Positions 11,686-23,095 of a DNA stretch of 64,000 nucleotides are shown in pieces. Positions within the stretch are counted from its first letter, which is position 1, and every line of letters starts with the position of its first letter. The translations under genes and the position numbers were made by a program. The stretch is from Asterias rubens (taxonomy: Eukaryota > Echinodermata > Asteroidea > Forcipulatida > Asteriidae). Below the pieces are notes generated by a model. It was given only the letters and a program-made list of their open reading frames with translations. It ran no database searches and was not told where the DNA came from. The stretch covers positions 35,313 through 99,312 of the forward strand of contig NW_022985734.1 in the NCBI RefSeq assembly GCF_902459465.1, given 5' to 3'.

Positions 11686-14600
11686 ATGGAATTATCTATT
11701 TTGCTGTGCATAGCTGTAGTTGTTTTTGTGCTGTGTCTATTTGGTCTCTTTTGGTTATCCTTGTCGATTCAACCGCCATTGCTGGAGCTGAAACAAGCCC
11801 ATGTTATTGTGAGTAAAAACAAAACAAAAAACGTTCTTTTCAAGACATACATAGTCATACTCATACTGCATAGTTCATGAATCAATTATGAATTAATGTT
11901 GTACATCGCTATGGATGGATGGTATGACTTTTTTCTATACATTCTATTTTATGAGTACAGCCTCAAAAAGTTCTATACTAGGTAGGACCTAATTACTCCT
12001 TGAACTATATGAGCTTTGAATAATCTCACGCATAGCTGGCCTCTGCTCTGGTCTGGACTAGGCATCTCTGCTAAGTCTACATTATTTATAATTTAAAGAT
12101 AAAATTAAAATATATCATACATAGATTGGTTTCTTATCTCCTGAAACCAAACATTACTGGTCTGAAATGGGGGAAAACGGATTTTCATGAAGTGTGTGTG
12201 CTTCAATTCTCAAGGGCCGTGGGGTGTTTTACTTTCATGCCTTATGGTATCTCTGGATTCTAATGAAAGGTGTGAAAACATATGACGTTGCTCCAATGTC
12301 GTGCATGCATAAGCACTGTTAATGGCGGACTGTCGCTCGCAACGTAAAACCAAAAATTGAAAAATTTTAACACACCATGAAGCGTAAGTTTTTAGTGTTA
12401 AAAAATTGGATAGATGATTTGAAAAAAAAACCTTTCAGTTTTTTATTGTGAACAATTTTTCTGTTACCCTACTGAAAACACATGACACCAGGATATAAAT
12501 TAAATATGATCCCTCATGACATTCAGTTCACGATACTGGTTGATTGACCCCCCCCCCCCCCCCCCCCGACATTATGTTTTGGTAACGCAAATCTTGTTTT
12601 CTTCTTTTATCTCGCCAAAATTAGGCTCTATGTGTCCTTTGAACTCTCATTGGCCATGTGGGCGACAGAAAATCAACTCCGCAATCTCAAAATTTGTTAT
12701 AACATGCTATATATAGGCCCCCTACAGCCTACTCCTTTTTTCTAAATTTGTCATCAGTTAGTTAGTATGACAAATAATTTTTTTTAAGACAGTGGACACT
12801 ATTGCCATTGGTAACTGTCAAAAACTAGTTCTTACAGTTGGTGTATCTTAACATATGCATTTAAAACAACAAACCTGTGAAAACTTGAGCTCAATGGGAG
12901 ACTTTCTGGGACGATAGAGGGCAGCAGACTTACCGGGTAAATCCATTGTTCTCAGAATTATGCGCATGTTCAGAACTACGTAAACAATGGAAATTTACCC
13001 GGTATGTCTGCTGCCGCCTAGCGTTGGAAAGTCTCCTATTGGTAGTCGAAGTTGCGAGATAATAATCAAAGAAAAAAACACCCTTGTCACACGAATTTGT
13101 GTGCTTTCAGATGCTTGATTTCGAAACCTCAAGTTCTAAATTTCTGAGGTCTCAAAATCAAATTTGTGAAAAATTACTTCTTTCTCGAAAAATATGTCAC
13201 TTTAGAGGGAGCCGTTTCTCACAATGTTTTATGCTATCAACCTCTCCCCATCTCTTGTAATCAACTTCAATTCAAGTAAGGTTTTTGCTAATAAATATTT
13301 TAAGTAATATTACCAATAGTGACAGCCAAACAGTGCCCCAGTAACTGGGTCTGAATTCGTAGGTGTTAGAATATAATGCGATAATTCAAATATTTGCTTG
13401 ATATTTTTTTTGATAGATAACTGGTGGATCAAGCGGTATCGGGAAAGCAGTTGCTACCGAGGTGTTAAACCAAGGAGCAAGTGTCACACTCCTAGCCAGG
13501 AATGAAGTAAGAAAACTTACAGCCTATTTCCCCTGTAAAGTATGGGGAGCTAAGTGCAAGTCAGCTGGTGGCGAAAATACTCAAAACAAAGCCCAAACTC
13601 AATGCTCAATTCTGCTAATTGTCACGTTTTACTAAAATAAGCTTGTAAATTTGGATGTTTTCTTTTCTATTGTACTTAAGATTATTCTATTGTAATTTTT
13701 ACTGGAATTTTAACATAATGCGCCTTCAAACAGAATGCGCCTTCAAATGCGCCTTCAAAACAGTCCTGGAGAGAGAGCCCAACATATATCTGTATCTGTA
13801 ACTATATTGTTGAGCCGGCAAAAAAATGTCTAAAGACACACATCACACCAGCTTTGCGCATTATGTAGATGGGATGGCTTAATTTTTGAAGTGCTTAGCG
13901 AGAGTGTCTTTGAAGATATCTAATGAGTTGCTGGAAATCACACTACCGGGTAAGGCGTTCCAGTCCTTGATGGTGGCCGGAAAAAAACTGTTGCCGTAGA
14001 TTTTGGTTGAGTGACGAAGTTGATGAAATTGGAGATTGTGTTTTCTGGAGGGTCGAGTGGAATGTTGAGCAAAGTCTTGAAGAGGGATTTCAACTAAGTT
14101 ATTAACAGATTATTGTTATTATTATTCACACATTTCAGAGTACACATTTTGTAAACAAATTTTTGTAAACAGTTACAAAAGACCTCTTTCAGTTATAACA
14201 AAAATCATGTGACTTCTTGTTTGTTTTACAGGCAAGGTTACAGCAAGCACAGCAAGAACTACAGCAGTATATCACTGATAAGACCAATCAGGTACAAAAA
14301 CTATTAAGTTAAGTTTTCATGCACATTGAGGTCCAAACATGGGGGGACCTGGTGTTCACTGTTTGGTCATGACCTGGGCCCAGTTTCATGGCTCTGCTCA
14401 CCGTAAGTAAAGAATAGGCACTTACGGAAGCAGGGAATTCCATGCCTACCCCAAGCATAATTTCACAGGTAAGCAGGGAATTTTGGCTTGTGCACGTGTG
14501 TACTCCACGTTACTAAGCATTCTATGCTCACTCAGCTAGCGTAGAAATTTGGCGCTTGCACGTAAACAGAGAATGGTGATCATAAGCGCGATGGTGGGGA

Positions 14601-17600
14601 AGCAGAACCATGAAATTGGGCCTAGGTTGGTGGTTGATCGCTGTTAATGGACAGCATCGAAGGAGAGGACCACTAGTACCTCTAACAAAAAAATATGTAC
14701 GAATTATCAGAACTTTTTTCTTGCAACCTTGAAGACCTTTTGAGCCCAATTATTCACAGAATTGTTATTTTTTGCATGGGACACATCAAGTGAGAATACT
14801 GGTGTTTGACAATTACCAAACGTGTCCAGTGCATCCCAGATATTTGTTTACCCTCCTTAAAGGCAGTGGACACTCTTGGTAATTACTCAAAATAATTATT
14901 AGCATGAAACCTCACTTGGTAACGATAAAACATTGTGAGAAACGGCTCCCTCTGAAGTGCCATAGTTTTCGAGAAAGAAGACATTTTCAACGAATTTGAT
15001 TTCGAGACCTCAAGTTTAGAACTTGAGGTCTCGAAATCAAGCATCTTAATGCACACAACTTCGTGTGACAAGGGTGTTTTTTTCTTTCATAGTTATCTCG
15101 TAACTCCGACGACCAATCGAGCTAAATTTTCACAGGTTTGTTATTTTATGCATACGTTGAGATACAGCAAGTGAGAAGACTGGTCTTTGACAATTACCAA
15201 TAGTGTCTACTGGCTTTAAATTCAATGCAAATGTTAAAAATTTTGGTTTTATTTCAGAGAATTCTTTGCATTCCAGTCGATGTCTGTCGTGACTATTCAG
15301 CAGTTGAAGCTGCCATTAAAAAGGTACGTGTAACTATAACAACAAACCAACAAGACTATGGAAAGTCTAATAAAATAAAATAAAACATAAAAATAACAGA
15401 TGTATGTCTTTCTGTATAATAGACTGCAAGTCTTGGGCAAGTTTAAACTTTCGGGATTGGTCCCATCCATATTGTGAATTCAGTCCTTTTTTTATTGATG
15501 GAAGAATTGCTGTTAAATCTTGTCACTTTCAAAGCTCTTCGTGGCCTACAAAGTATCTCTTGTCTGTATATCTGATCTCTTACATTAAACACATTCCTGT
15601 TCATCCTCTTCGCTCTGCTGGACAATCCATACTGACTCAAACTAATTTTTTTCCACTTTTTCCACTTCTGCACTTTTGTTTTGGAACGAATTACCTATTT
15701 ATGTATCATTCGTCAAGCTGACTCTCTTCAGATTTTCAAGGGACTTTTAAAGACTCATTTGTCTCAATCATTGTTTTGAAACAATTGCTTTCAGTATATA
15801 TTTATTTGTTTATGTTCATTGATTTTTTGTTTTTTTTCTGTTGCCCATCATAAGAGGCTCCTGCATTGTACTTCATATAAATGTATTGTATTATTATTAT
15901 TACTATTATTATTATTATTACTGACATAGTCAAGTACATGTACTTGCATTCTTGAGATCAAGACGTCGTCTGATATTCAGATTTCATCTTTACTCTTTCA
16001 TCGTATGGGGTGTTGTGGCCGAGCGGTTAAGAGCTCCGAATTCAAGCTCTGCTGATTCTGTTCAGCAGAGTGTGAGTTCGAATCCCGGTCGTGACACTTG
16101 TGTCCTTGAGCAAGACACTTTAAAACTATGTTTGCTTCTCTTCACCCAGGGGTAAATGGGTACCTGTGAGGGCAGAGATGGTTCTTGTGATTGATTTAGC
16201 CGAGTAGCGCATTTGTTGCTTGAGGCTGTATACTCCCCAGGGAGCTGAGATGGTTTAAGGAGTGAATCAAGGCCAAGTGACCAGGGGTAATATCTTGAAG
16301 CGCTTTGAGACACCCATAGGGAGTTAAAAAAAACGCTATATAAAACTCAATATTATTGTTATTATGTAGGCCATAGATGTGCTTGGACCATGTGATATCC
16401 TCGTTAACTCAGCAGGAATGTCCAGAGCCTTATCCTTTGAGGACACACCCATTGAAGACTTCAAGGTAGAACTTAAAAGCTATTATTAGAATGGTAATTG
16501 TTTAAAGGCAGTGGACACTATTGGTAATTACTCAAACTAATTGTTAGCATAAGAAGTTGCATGGTAACAAGCAATGTACAGCTGTTGTTAGTATAAAACT
16601 TTTTGAGAAACGACTCCCTCAGAAGTAACGTAGTTTTCAAGGTAGAAGTAATTTTCCACTAGAATATATGAATTTGATTTTGAGACATCAAAACCAAGCA
16701 TCTTAAAGCACATAACTTCGTGTGACAAGGGTTTTTGCTTCTTCCATTATTCTTCGCAACTTCGACGACCAACTGAGTTCAATTTTTCACAGGTTTATTT
16801 TTTTGATATGTTGAGATACACCGATTGAGAAGACTGGTCGTTGACAATTACCAATAGTGTCCAGTGTCACTAAGTCGGACTTTGCTTGAAGGAATTTTTC
16901 CTTCATCTAGGATCAGCCCTACCTTATTATTCAGTGGAACTTCTTTGAAACTGATTTTCACTACACCTTTCCCCTTTTTCTTTTCAGAAAGTGATGGACG
17001 CGAACTACATTGGCTCAGTTTACCCAACGAGGGCGGTATTACCATACATGAAGAAGCGTAGGGGTGGTAGGATAGTGTATGTGGCCTCCCAAGCAGCTCA
17101 GCTTGGTGTGTACGGATACACGGCGTATGCTAGCAGCAAGTTTGCTCTCCGTGGACTGGCAGAGACGCTACAGATGGAGGTAAGCAAGCAATGTTCAGCT
17201 GGGGATCGGACGTCCTAAGCAGCGCTGTAGCCACGGTGGGCCACAGTTGGCGGGCCCGCCCAGCACTGACAATTTTTTCGCCCGGCACTCGGGCTGTAAA
17301 GCAGACTAACGCCCACCTCAAAATTTACCCAGAAATTAATACAAAATTAAAAATACTGCCGATATTGATCACGTTTTTCTATGTTTTGTAATTTTAAATG
17401 CAATGTGTAATTCTTCTGAGCAGGAAATTTGGGAGAAAAAAGTATGAACGTATTCACATGATACTTGTTTCTTGTGTTTTCTTCGTGAAGTAGTCCGGCT
17501 GAATACCCATTGCTTTTTTGTCTGTATGGTCGTGACACATTCTGTGTGCGCTGCTCGACATTTCTGGACTTTGCCAACTTTCAAATGAGAATGCCCACCA

Positions 17601-19772
17601 CTAAAATTGTTCTGGCTACAACACTGATTCTAAGGCCAAAGCCAAAGCTGTCAATTCGGATGTCAATTATCAAAAAATTGTACTTTTTTGTTTCTCTGTT
17701 TAGGTCAAACCATACGGTATTTATATTACCATAAGTTTCCCACCTGACGTTGAAACACCAATGCTTGCTGAAGATAAAATAAATATGGTGAGTTTTAAAA
17801 GCATTATTTCCCCTTTTTCTCCTGCATTTGTATGTAATTTGTGCGATTATCTCTTCGAGGCTTGATTTTATTGTAATTCAGGCCTAGCAACATCATGTGT
17901 GTATCTGTATAGTGTAAAACTCTATAGCATTTGCAAACCAGTTGTGTCTGTGCGCATTCGTGAATGTTATTAGCGCAAGCCCTGGGTGTTCATGTGGTTT
18001 TGTTTGCTTTGGTTTTACTTACAGCCAAAAGAGACTGTTCTTATATCGGAGTCGTCTGGTCTTCATCAACCGGACGAAATCGCTCAAATTATTGTCAAAG
18101 ACGCAAAGGTAAAGAAAACATTTCAAGTATTGCAGACACACTAATGAGTTTTTCTTGTTTATTCGTAATGGTTTAATAGATGTTAAATATCACATGCATG
18201 TTACTAGGTTGGGATTCGAACCCACGACCCTCGCAATTCTAGAGCAGTGTCTTACCAACTAGACTACCGAGATTGCCCGGTAGGTAGAGGCAGTTCGAAT
18301 TCTATGTTTTGGCAGCGGGTACCGCAACGATATAATAGATGTTTTGTCTAGTTAATCCATAATGGTTTTTCCAACAGTCGACTTATTTAGCTTGATGGCA
18401 TCACATATTGAGTATTAATTCTTAGAGCGTCCTCAGGCTCAAATTGCATGCAGCACTCAATGGTCGTGCGTATGTGCCAATGCTAACGCTAATAGATTTG
18501 ACTTTGCATTCCATATCAGTTTGAATCGATCGCATCGCATGATCAATAAGCGGAAGCTAGTGCAACAGTTTGTGTATGATTCGATTCTGTTGCATTATGT
18601 ATTTTATGCTCTTAGTCCTATATAATTGGATATTCTCATTTCGGTTTTGGTTGCATTCTCCCCTAACGCTTTGTGTTCTTCAAATAAGGCGCTTTTTATG
18701 TACGGTTAATATTATTTTTATTATGACTTATGACATGTATATAATTTTAAGGATTCAACATGATTATTTTGTCATTAGCGTGGGAGGTTTGAGAGTTTCG
18801 TTGGATTAGACTAAACGTTGACCTATTTATCAAATTCTCTCACTATTACTTACAGTCCGATGATATAATTTTGATGACTTAACGTTACTATTTTTCATTA
18901 GCGTGGGAGGTTCCACAGTTTCGTTGGCTTTGATGGTTTTTTCTTGGCCGTCGTTTCCTGTGGTATGTCACCCGTCACTTCACTTCTAGAGGTGTTTCTG
19001 CAGGTAAGTCTGACTCTTAAAGGAACGCGATGCCTTGGATCAGTCGAGTTGGTCATTTGAAATCATTTGTTATGAAATGCAAGTGTTTCTTCGCGACGTA
19101 AAAGGAAAACCGAGCAACCGAGGCCTGGTTCTTAGATAATTTACCTGAAACTTCGTCTCGGTAAAATTATCAAGAACCAGGCCTCGTTGGGATTAAACCA
19201 CTAGTTGAAAACCTCTTCACCACACATTGATTCCCTTATTTATGGTCCAAGGAAATTTCGGCGTTAAGAAAAAAATGAGCTGGTTGATTTTTTTTCTTTC
19301 CAAGTTGCCCGCTTTTTTTTGTGGGAAATGCATATCCCTCAAGGGGTAGATTTTTTGTTTGGTCTTTTTTGTGGTTTTAGAACCAAATGGTCAGCCACTT
19401 TGAAAGTGACCGTCTGTTACTGTTGGCTTTCCCTGCCAGGGTTATTTGTTTTGCTTCTAATCGTTTTTGTGTACCACACTCACTGGAGGTTGTTTCCTAC
19501 ATGTGTCTGCCCGCCAAGCCGTGTTCCTCAGTACTTTGCTGAGGGATTGTTTTATTGTTGGATTCTCTTAAAAACTATCGTTTTGTTTGTCCTTATTTGC
19601 AGCTGTTCAATTTTGTTTATTTATTGTATTTCTTTTGTTTCTCCTCTCAACTTTTTTTTGCTAGGTTTTCCTGATGAGCATTTTGAAGTTGATCTCGTTT
19701 TTCTTTGTGGCAAATTTCAACGGGATCGTCATGAGATGCTTCAAGGAAAGAGAAAGCCAAAAACAGAAATGA
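11686..19772 (+). CDS. KDSR: 3-ketodihydrosphingosine reductase (left-arm copy)
   Basis: This short-chain dehydrogenase reduces 3-ketodihydrosphingosine to dihydrosphingosine with NADPH, the second step of de novo sphingolipid synthesis in the ER membrane. Ten coding exons: 11686-11808, 13417-13506, 14232-14291, 15258-15323, 16370-16465, 16988-17179, 17704-17787, 18025-18108, 18902-19003, 19665-19772. All are phase 0 with GT-AG borders, giving 334 residues (human 332). An N-terminal membrane segment (~4-26) precedes TGGSSGIG (43-50), VNSAG (125-129), Ser179, and Tyr192 and Lys196 of [14 protein letters not shown] and a hydrophobic C-terminal segment (~300-318) follow the family pattern. Introns are packed with mobile elements. 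A candidate AATAAA lies at 20228. Confidence 0.96.
12784..13333. mobile_element. Family A TIR element carrying a nested palindrome (KDSR intron 1)
   Basis: It begins GACAGTGGACACTATTG and ends TACCAATAGTGACAG. It is longer than other copies because a ~140-bp foldback insertion sits inside it (next entry). Confidence 0.7.
12897..13038. mobile_element. Nested foldback MITE
   Basis: GGGAGACTTTC, GGCAGCAGAC and TTACCCGGTA-type blocks recur in inverse order at the other end (TACCCGGTATGTCTGCTGCC, GGAAAGTCTCC), so nearly the whole 142 bp pairs with itself. Other family A copies lack it, which shows it inserted into the older element. It is in both arms. Confidence 0.75.
13735..14098 (-). mobile_element. 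5'-truncated LINE 3' end (KDSR intron 2)
   Basis: The minus-strand frame 14098-13884 has [38 protein letters not shown] and ends KHFKN stop. This is the typical C-terminus after the reverse transcriptase domain of CR1/RTE-like non-LTR retrotransposons. A short 3' UTR with ATACAGATACAGATAT-type tail follows. It is antisense to KDSR and present in both arms (33710-33920 plus tail). Confidence 0.8.
14750..15219. mobile_element. Family A TIR elements, a half copy and a full copy (KDSR intron 3)
   Basis: A half copy at about 14750-14846 abuts a full ~360-bp copy at 14857-15219. The full copy starts TTAAAGGCAGTGGACACT and ends CCAATAGTGTCTACTGGC. Inside it, ACCTCAAGTTTAGAACTTGA is a local palindrome. 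The right-arm counterpart is about 32556-33030. Confidence 0.75.
15404..15910 (+). mobile_element. Decayed LINE C-terminus and tail (KDSR intron 4)
   Basis: Pieces in shifting frames read [13 protein letters not shown], a [12 protein letters not shown] block and, in the right arm intact, [19 protein letters not shown]. The order and the RQADSL...FK..LKTHL motif match the end of L2/CR1-type LINE ORF2. A TATTATTATTATT microsatellite tail follows and is shorter in the right arm. Frameshifts show it is dead. Confidence 0.7.
16011..16369 (+). mobile_element. tRNA-derived SINE abutting KDSR exon 5
   Basis: The head GTGTTGTGGCCGAGCGGTTA (box A) and GAGTTCGAATCCCGG (box B) forms a Leu/Ser-like class II tRNA relic with a weakly paired acceptor stem. 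The body has CCTTGAGCAAGACACTTTAA, CACCCAGGGGTAAATGGGTA and GAAGCGCTTTGAGACACCC, then an ATT-rich tail that runs straight into the splice acceptor at 16368-16369. The right-arm copy is 31424-31782. A SINE in KDSR orientation here must contribute the branch and pyrimidine region for exon 5. Confidence 0.85.
16502..16866. mobile_element. Family A TIR element (KDSR intron 5)
   Basis: A full copy from TTAAAGGCAGTGGACACTAT to ACCAATAGTGTCCAGTG, with the internal landmarks ACGACTCCCTCAGAAGTAAC and TTCGTGTGACAAGGG. The right-arm counterpart is 30927-31291. Confidence 0.8.
18185..18332 (-). mobile_element. Short tRNA-derived SINE with 11-bp target duplication (KDSR intron 8)
   Basis: TAATAGATGTT occurs at 18174-18184 and again at 18333-18343, a clean target-site duplication. 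On the minus strand the insert carries box A TAGTCTAGTTGGTAAG and box B GGGTTCGAATCCCAACC. The right-arm copy is 29468-29615. Confidence 0.85.
18779..18811 (+). pseudogene. Decoy duplicate of the start of KDSR exon 9
   Basis: TCATTAG followed by CGTGGGAGGTTTGAGAGTTT copies the exon 9 acceptor and its first codons (true exon at 18902: TCATTAG, CGTGGGAGGTTCCACAGTTT). It reads [11 protein letters not shown] and then a stop. About 120 bases separate the two. It is the remnant of a local exon duplication. Use of this acceptor would truncate the protein. It is conserved in the right arm. Confidence 0.75.
19016..19190. repeat. Half foldback element and an adjoining hairpin (KDSR intron 9)
   Basis: Bases 19016-19130 match one arm of the foldback element seen whole at 61679-62062 (AAAGGAACGCGATGCCTTGG against AAGGAACACGTTGCCTCGG). 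Immediately after, GAGGCCTGGTTCTTAGATAA and its inverse TTATCAAGAACCAGGCCTC make a hairpin with ~26-bp arms at about 19120-19186. Confidence 0.65.
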
Positions 19773-20480
19773 TGAATTTTGTTTTTAAATCATCAACTAA
19801 TTTCCCTTCAAGTACTGGTGTATATTTTTCGATCAAGTAAATTTGTATTTTTTTATAAATATTGCGTGTACATTTTGTTACTGGGAGACTTTTCCTTAAC
19901 CCCTTCATAATGCACTAACTTGGTAAGGAGCAATGGAGAGCAAGAACACGCATGGCTCTCCAATGCCTTTCTGCACAACTCTGCCGCGCGCGCCCTGCAT
20001 ACGCGCACCCATGTCTGACCTTAATGTCGGACCTTCGTTGCGTTGTGATTGGTCAATACGCATTGGGGCGGAGCTTAATGGATCTGTCTATTGAATGAAA
20101 GTTTTCACAGATCTGTTATTTGATGCATTAGGTGTTGGGATACACCAAGTATGAATACTTGTCGTTGACAATTACCAAATGTGTCCAGTGCCTTTAAACC
20201 TCCCTCGGGTCACCCTTGTGATAACACAATAAACCAACTCCCCCACTATTCTGGAGGTAGTGTCCTAGAGCTACTCAAAAGGTAATCGTGGTTCAGTGGT
20301 TAGACGGCACGGCTAGCAATCAGAAGGTTGGGGGTCCAAATCCTACCAAGCTAATCGCTGATTTCACAATGAGTTCAATAAGTATTGTCGTCTTAATAAT
20401 GAATCACTATTTCTTCATTTGTGCAACTTGTAATCATCATAGACGTTGAACCAATGTTTGTATGAGAGAGTTTGGCTGTC
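19773..20480. other. KDSR 3' region with repeat remnants
   Basis: The KDSR 3' UTR probably runs to near AATAAA at 20228-20233. Within it, about 20090-20197 is a family A half copy (ACAATTACCAAATGTGTCCA). Bases 20283-20345 are tRNA-like: box A GTGGTTCAGTGGTTAGAC with degenerate box B GGGGTCCAAATCC. Confidence 0.55.
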
Positions 20481-21990
20481 GCCAGCTTGATGTTTTTTTT
20501 TCAATCAGAGTTTGAGTTCCCTTGATGGGAAGATCATCTAAACAAAGCCAAACATTTTTCTACTAAGCAGGAAACCAGTCACATTTTCTACTTGTAAAAA
20601 TGTGTTTTAGCTGGTGACCTAATTCTGGTAAGCATCGTTTTGTTAGGCTTGGGCAAAGCTGTCTTGACTTAAATAGTCGAAACATTGATAGTGAAGTTCA
20701 TAACGATCAACTATACGCTATTTTCTACCTTCCGCCCGGGTCGTTGTTGAAAAGCATGACAGTTCTTTTCAAAACTGAGAAGTCTCCTGATCAATCTGAA
20801 AATCTACTCTGTGGTAGTAGAATATGTAGTAAGACGGTTCTCTAAAGGACAAACTTTACCTGGCAAGTAAACACACACATGGTGTTACCGCAAACCAAAT
20901 ATGATTCCTTACCATGCAATGCCTCAAATCCAATATGCTGTCTTGACTAGACCACTTTTTGTGCAAATGGTGGAACAAACAATGTGTCTTATTATTGTAA
21001 TCTTCTACGAAGACAAACGGGTAATTTCTTGGACTTCATTTTCTTCTGTGTTGTATCAACACATCAAACTCCCACCCGAGTGATTTTGCCTGCAGATGTT
21101 TTTCGCAGAAATCTGGAAAGTACTGAGTAATCTGGTGCTTAATAGACATCAGTGTAAGGGTAACGACAAATTATGTATCAAATAATAAATGGAAATTGTT
21201 GTAAACCAAACAACTTGTGAACGAGTGTTAAAATTTATTTGCATAATATATACACATGACAATGTACAATAGAATTTACATGTACTGTATCTGTTTTAAA
21301 AACACAACTCTGAAAATAATCTTCACTCTGTTGTCTCTGGTCATCGGACTTGTCCCCCCCCCCCCCCACTTTCTCATTGACCTCAAGATTTTTCAATACA
21401 AATGTCTTGCAAAATGAAAAAGGCCTTGCCCTACCATTGTCAATGTTTTAAAACGCCTTACAGATGCTATGTCAGATTTTTGGCCGATTTGACCCAAAAA
21501 TTTTGATTTAAAATTCAATTGGTATTTTGATGGGGGTCGAGAAAGTTACAAGCTTTCATTTGAGCCATTTCTCAAAAAAGTCCGCCAAGTATTAGTAGCG
21601 TAGCAGTGAAATAAATTGCTCAAAATTAGTTTTTGTCGGGATCCCGACAATATACCCGACAATATATCACGTGACCAATTCTTATGTGTTTTATAAGAAA
21701 CGCTTTAAATTTTTGTCTTGGTTCTTGACCATTAAAAGTAAAAGTTAAACTTTTTTTCATTAAAGCGGCTGACATGGCATCTTTAATGAAGTTCAAAAGC
21801 CTTAGTGCTAATAAACCCTCCAGCTCTTGCTAATTTTTTGATCAAGTTGACCAACCATTTGAAACCTTAAGCTTGAAACCATTCCACTGCATGAGGTGCT
21901 TATGATTGATGGCACATCTGTGTGGATGAGTAACTGTACACTTATGTAGTGTGTGCATGCACTCGCCATATCATTGCAGACTGGCATCAT
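20481..21990. other. Non-coding, no gene recognised
   Basis: No splice-bounded frame or known domain is seen. A poly-C run sits at about 21354-21368. GGGATCCCGACAATATACCC near 21640 is a small direct-repeat patch. The stretch is conserved in the right arm, so content may exist that I cannot name. Confidence 0.4.
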
Positions 21991-22490
21991 ATTATTGTCA
22001 TTTAAAACCATAGTAGATTAGATTGACTGGTCTGACAGTAGGAGGGTTGACTGTGTACTGTGAAGATGCATTCACCACATGACATCATATTGCCAGCTGG
22101 CAAAGTGCATCTATCATTCAAACCCCACGGGCAATATTAAAGAGTCAGACAGTAGGAGGTTGACTGTCGAGTGTACCCATTCACCACATAATATTATTGC
22201 AGTATGGCATAGCCCATCTATCATTCACAACCACAATGGATTATGACTGGTCAAACAGTAGGAGGGTTGACCCTGTAGCAACATTCACCACATGATATCA
22301 TATTGCAGGTCAACATAGTGCATATATTATCATTCATAACCACAGTGCATGATATTGAATGGTCAGACAGTCGGAGGGTTGACTGTGTGCTGTGTAGTTA
22401 CATTCAAACTATACATCATATTGCAGGCTGGCATAATCTCTATCATTCAAACCACAGTGGATGATATTAAATCAATGCACTATTCTCGAG
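21991..22490. repeat. Tandem repeat, ~120-bp units, four diverged copies
   Basis: Each unit has GACAGTAGGAGGGTTGACT, a CATTCACCACATGA segment, ATCATATTGCAG and CTATCATTCAAACCACAG. The right-arm copy is about 25320-25815. ORFs across it are fortuitous. Confidence 0.8.
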
Positions 22491-22677
22491 TGGCTGGTTG
22501 AACATACACTATTGTCAGTTTTGATAAACATACAAAAGGGTGGATCATGGAGAACTATTTATGGTGACTTTGATCAAATCAATAAACTTTAAAGTAATGG
22601 TATGCCACTGTACCGTACCCTCCAACTTCTATAAATAATAGGTGCAATATTGAAATAATCCAACCACGAAGGCGACT

Positions 22678-22920
22678 TCATTCGGCGGGCAACGCAACTC
22701 GTTCACTCTTGTGATGACTATTCCTGTCCAACTCTGCAGGGTCAAGGGTCGGTGGCGCTGGGGCATTGCTGAGGGCTTCTTGCGTCTCTTTGGCAGTCAG
22801 TGGTACCGGCGGGATAGCGGTAACCTCAGCTGGTGGTTGTTTGGTGGTCGTTTTCTTGTTCCACACGAGGCTCTCGCCGACCTGTAAAGCGGGTCCAAGC
22901 TTGCTGGCGATTTCAATTAT
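22678..22920 (-). CDS. Terminal exon of an unrecognised gene (left-arm copy)
   Basis: On the minus strand a good acceptor (TTCTGTTTCTATAG) opens an 80-codon frame that starts IIEIASKLGPALQVGESLVW, continues with a Pro/Ala-rich stretch (AEVTAIPPVPLTAKETQEAL) and ends RVALPAE stop. Codon-like composition and sharp borders support a real last exon. Earlier exons would lie toward the gap and are not seen, so the gene is cut by the assembly gap or has a long intron. The right arm has one base fewer in the ACCAAACAACCACC tract and is frameshifted. Function unknown. Confidence 0.6.
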   Translation of the reverse strand: MIEIASKLGPALQVGESLVWNKKTTTKQPPAEVTAIPPVPLTAKETQEALSNAPAPPTLDPAELDRNSHHKSERVALPAE

Positions 22921-23023
22921 CTATAGAAACAGAAAGCCTGACATGAATAACTTAATAAAGACCAAAAGGGGAAACTGACTGGGTAAATTTTTAAATGATT
23001 TGTAGTTGAACAAAGAACAATTT

Positions 23024-23095
23024 ACTAGAGTTGGACTCAAACCAACGATCTCCGGATTAACGCGCCAGGGCTCTACCAACTGAGCTATCTAGCCC
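23024..23095 (-). mobile_element. tRNA-derived SINE head
   Basis: The minus strand reads GGGCTAGATAGCTCAGTTGG (box A), an anticodon-loop-like CGCGTTAATCC, and GGTTTGAGTCC (box B), then a body with TTGTTCTTTGTTCAAC continuing to about 22925. The acceptor stem does not pair well. A SINE is more likely than a functional tRNA. Its body ends just upstream of the acceptor at 22921-22926. Confidence 0.7.

Noticed and set aside
23024..23095. Functional tRNA gene
   Set aside because: Boxes A and B are present but the acceptor stem pairs poorly and a SINE body follows. The same applies to 16011, 18185, 20283 and 297.
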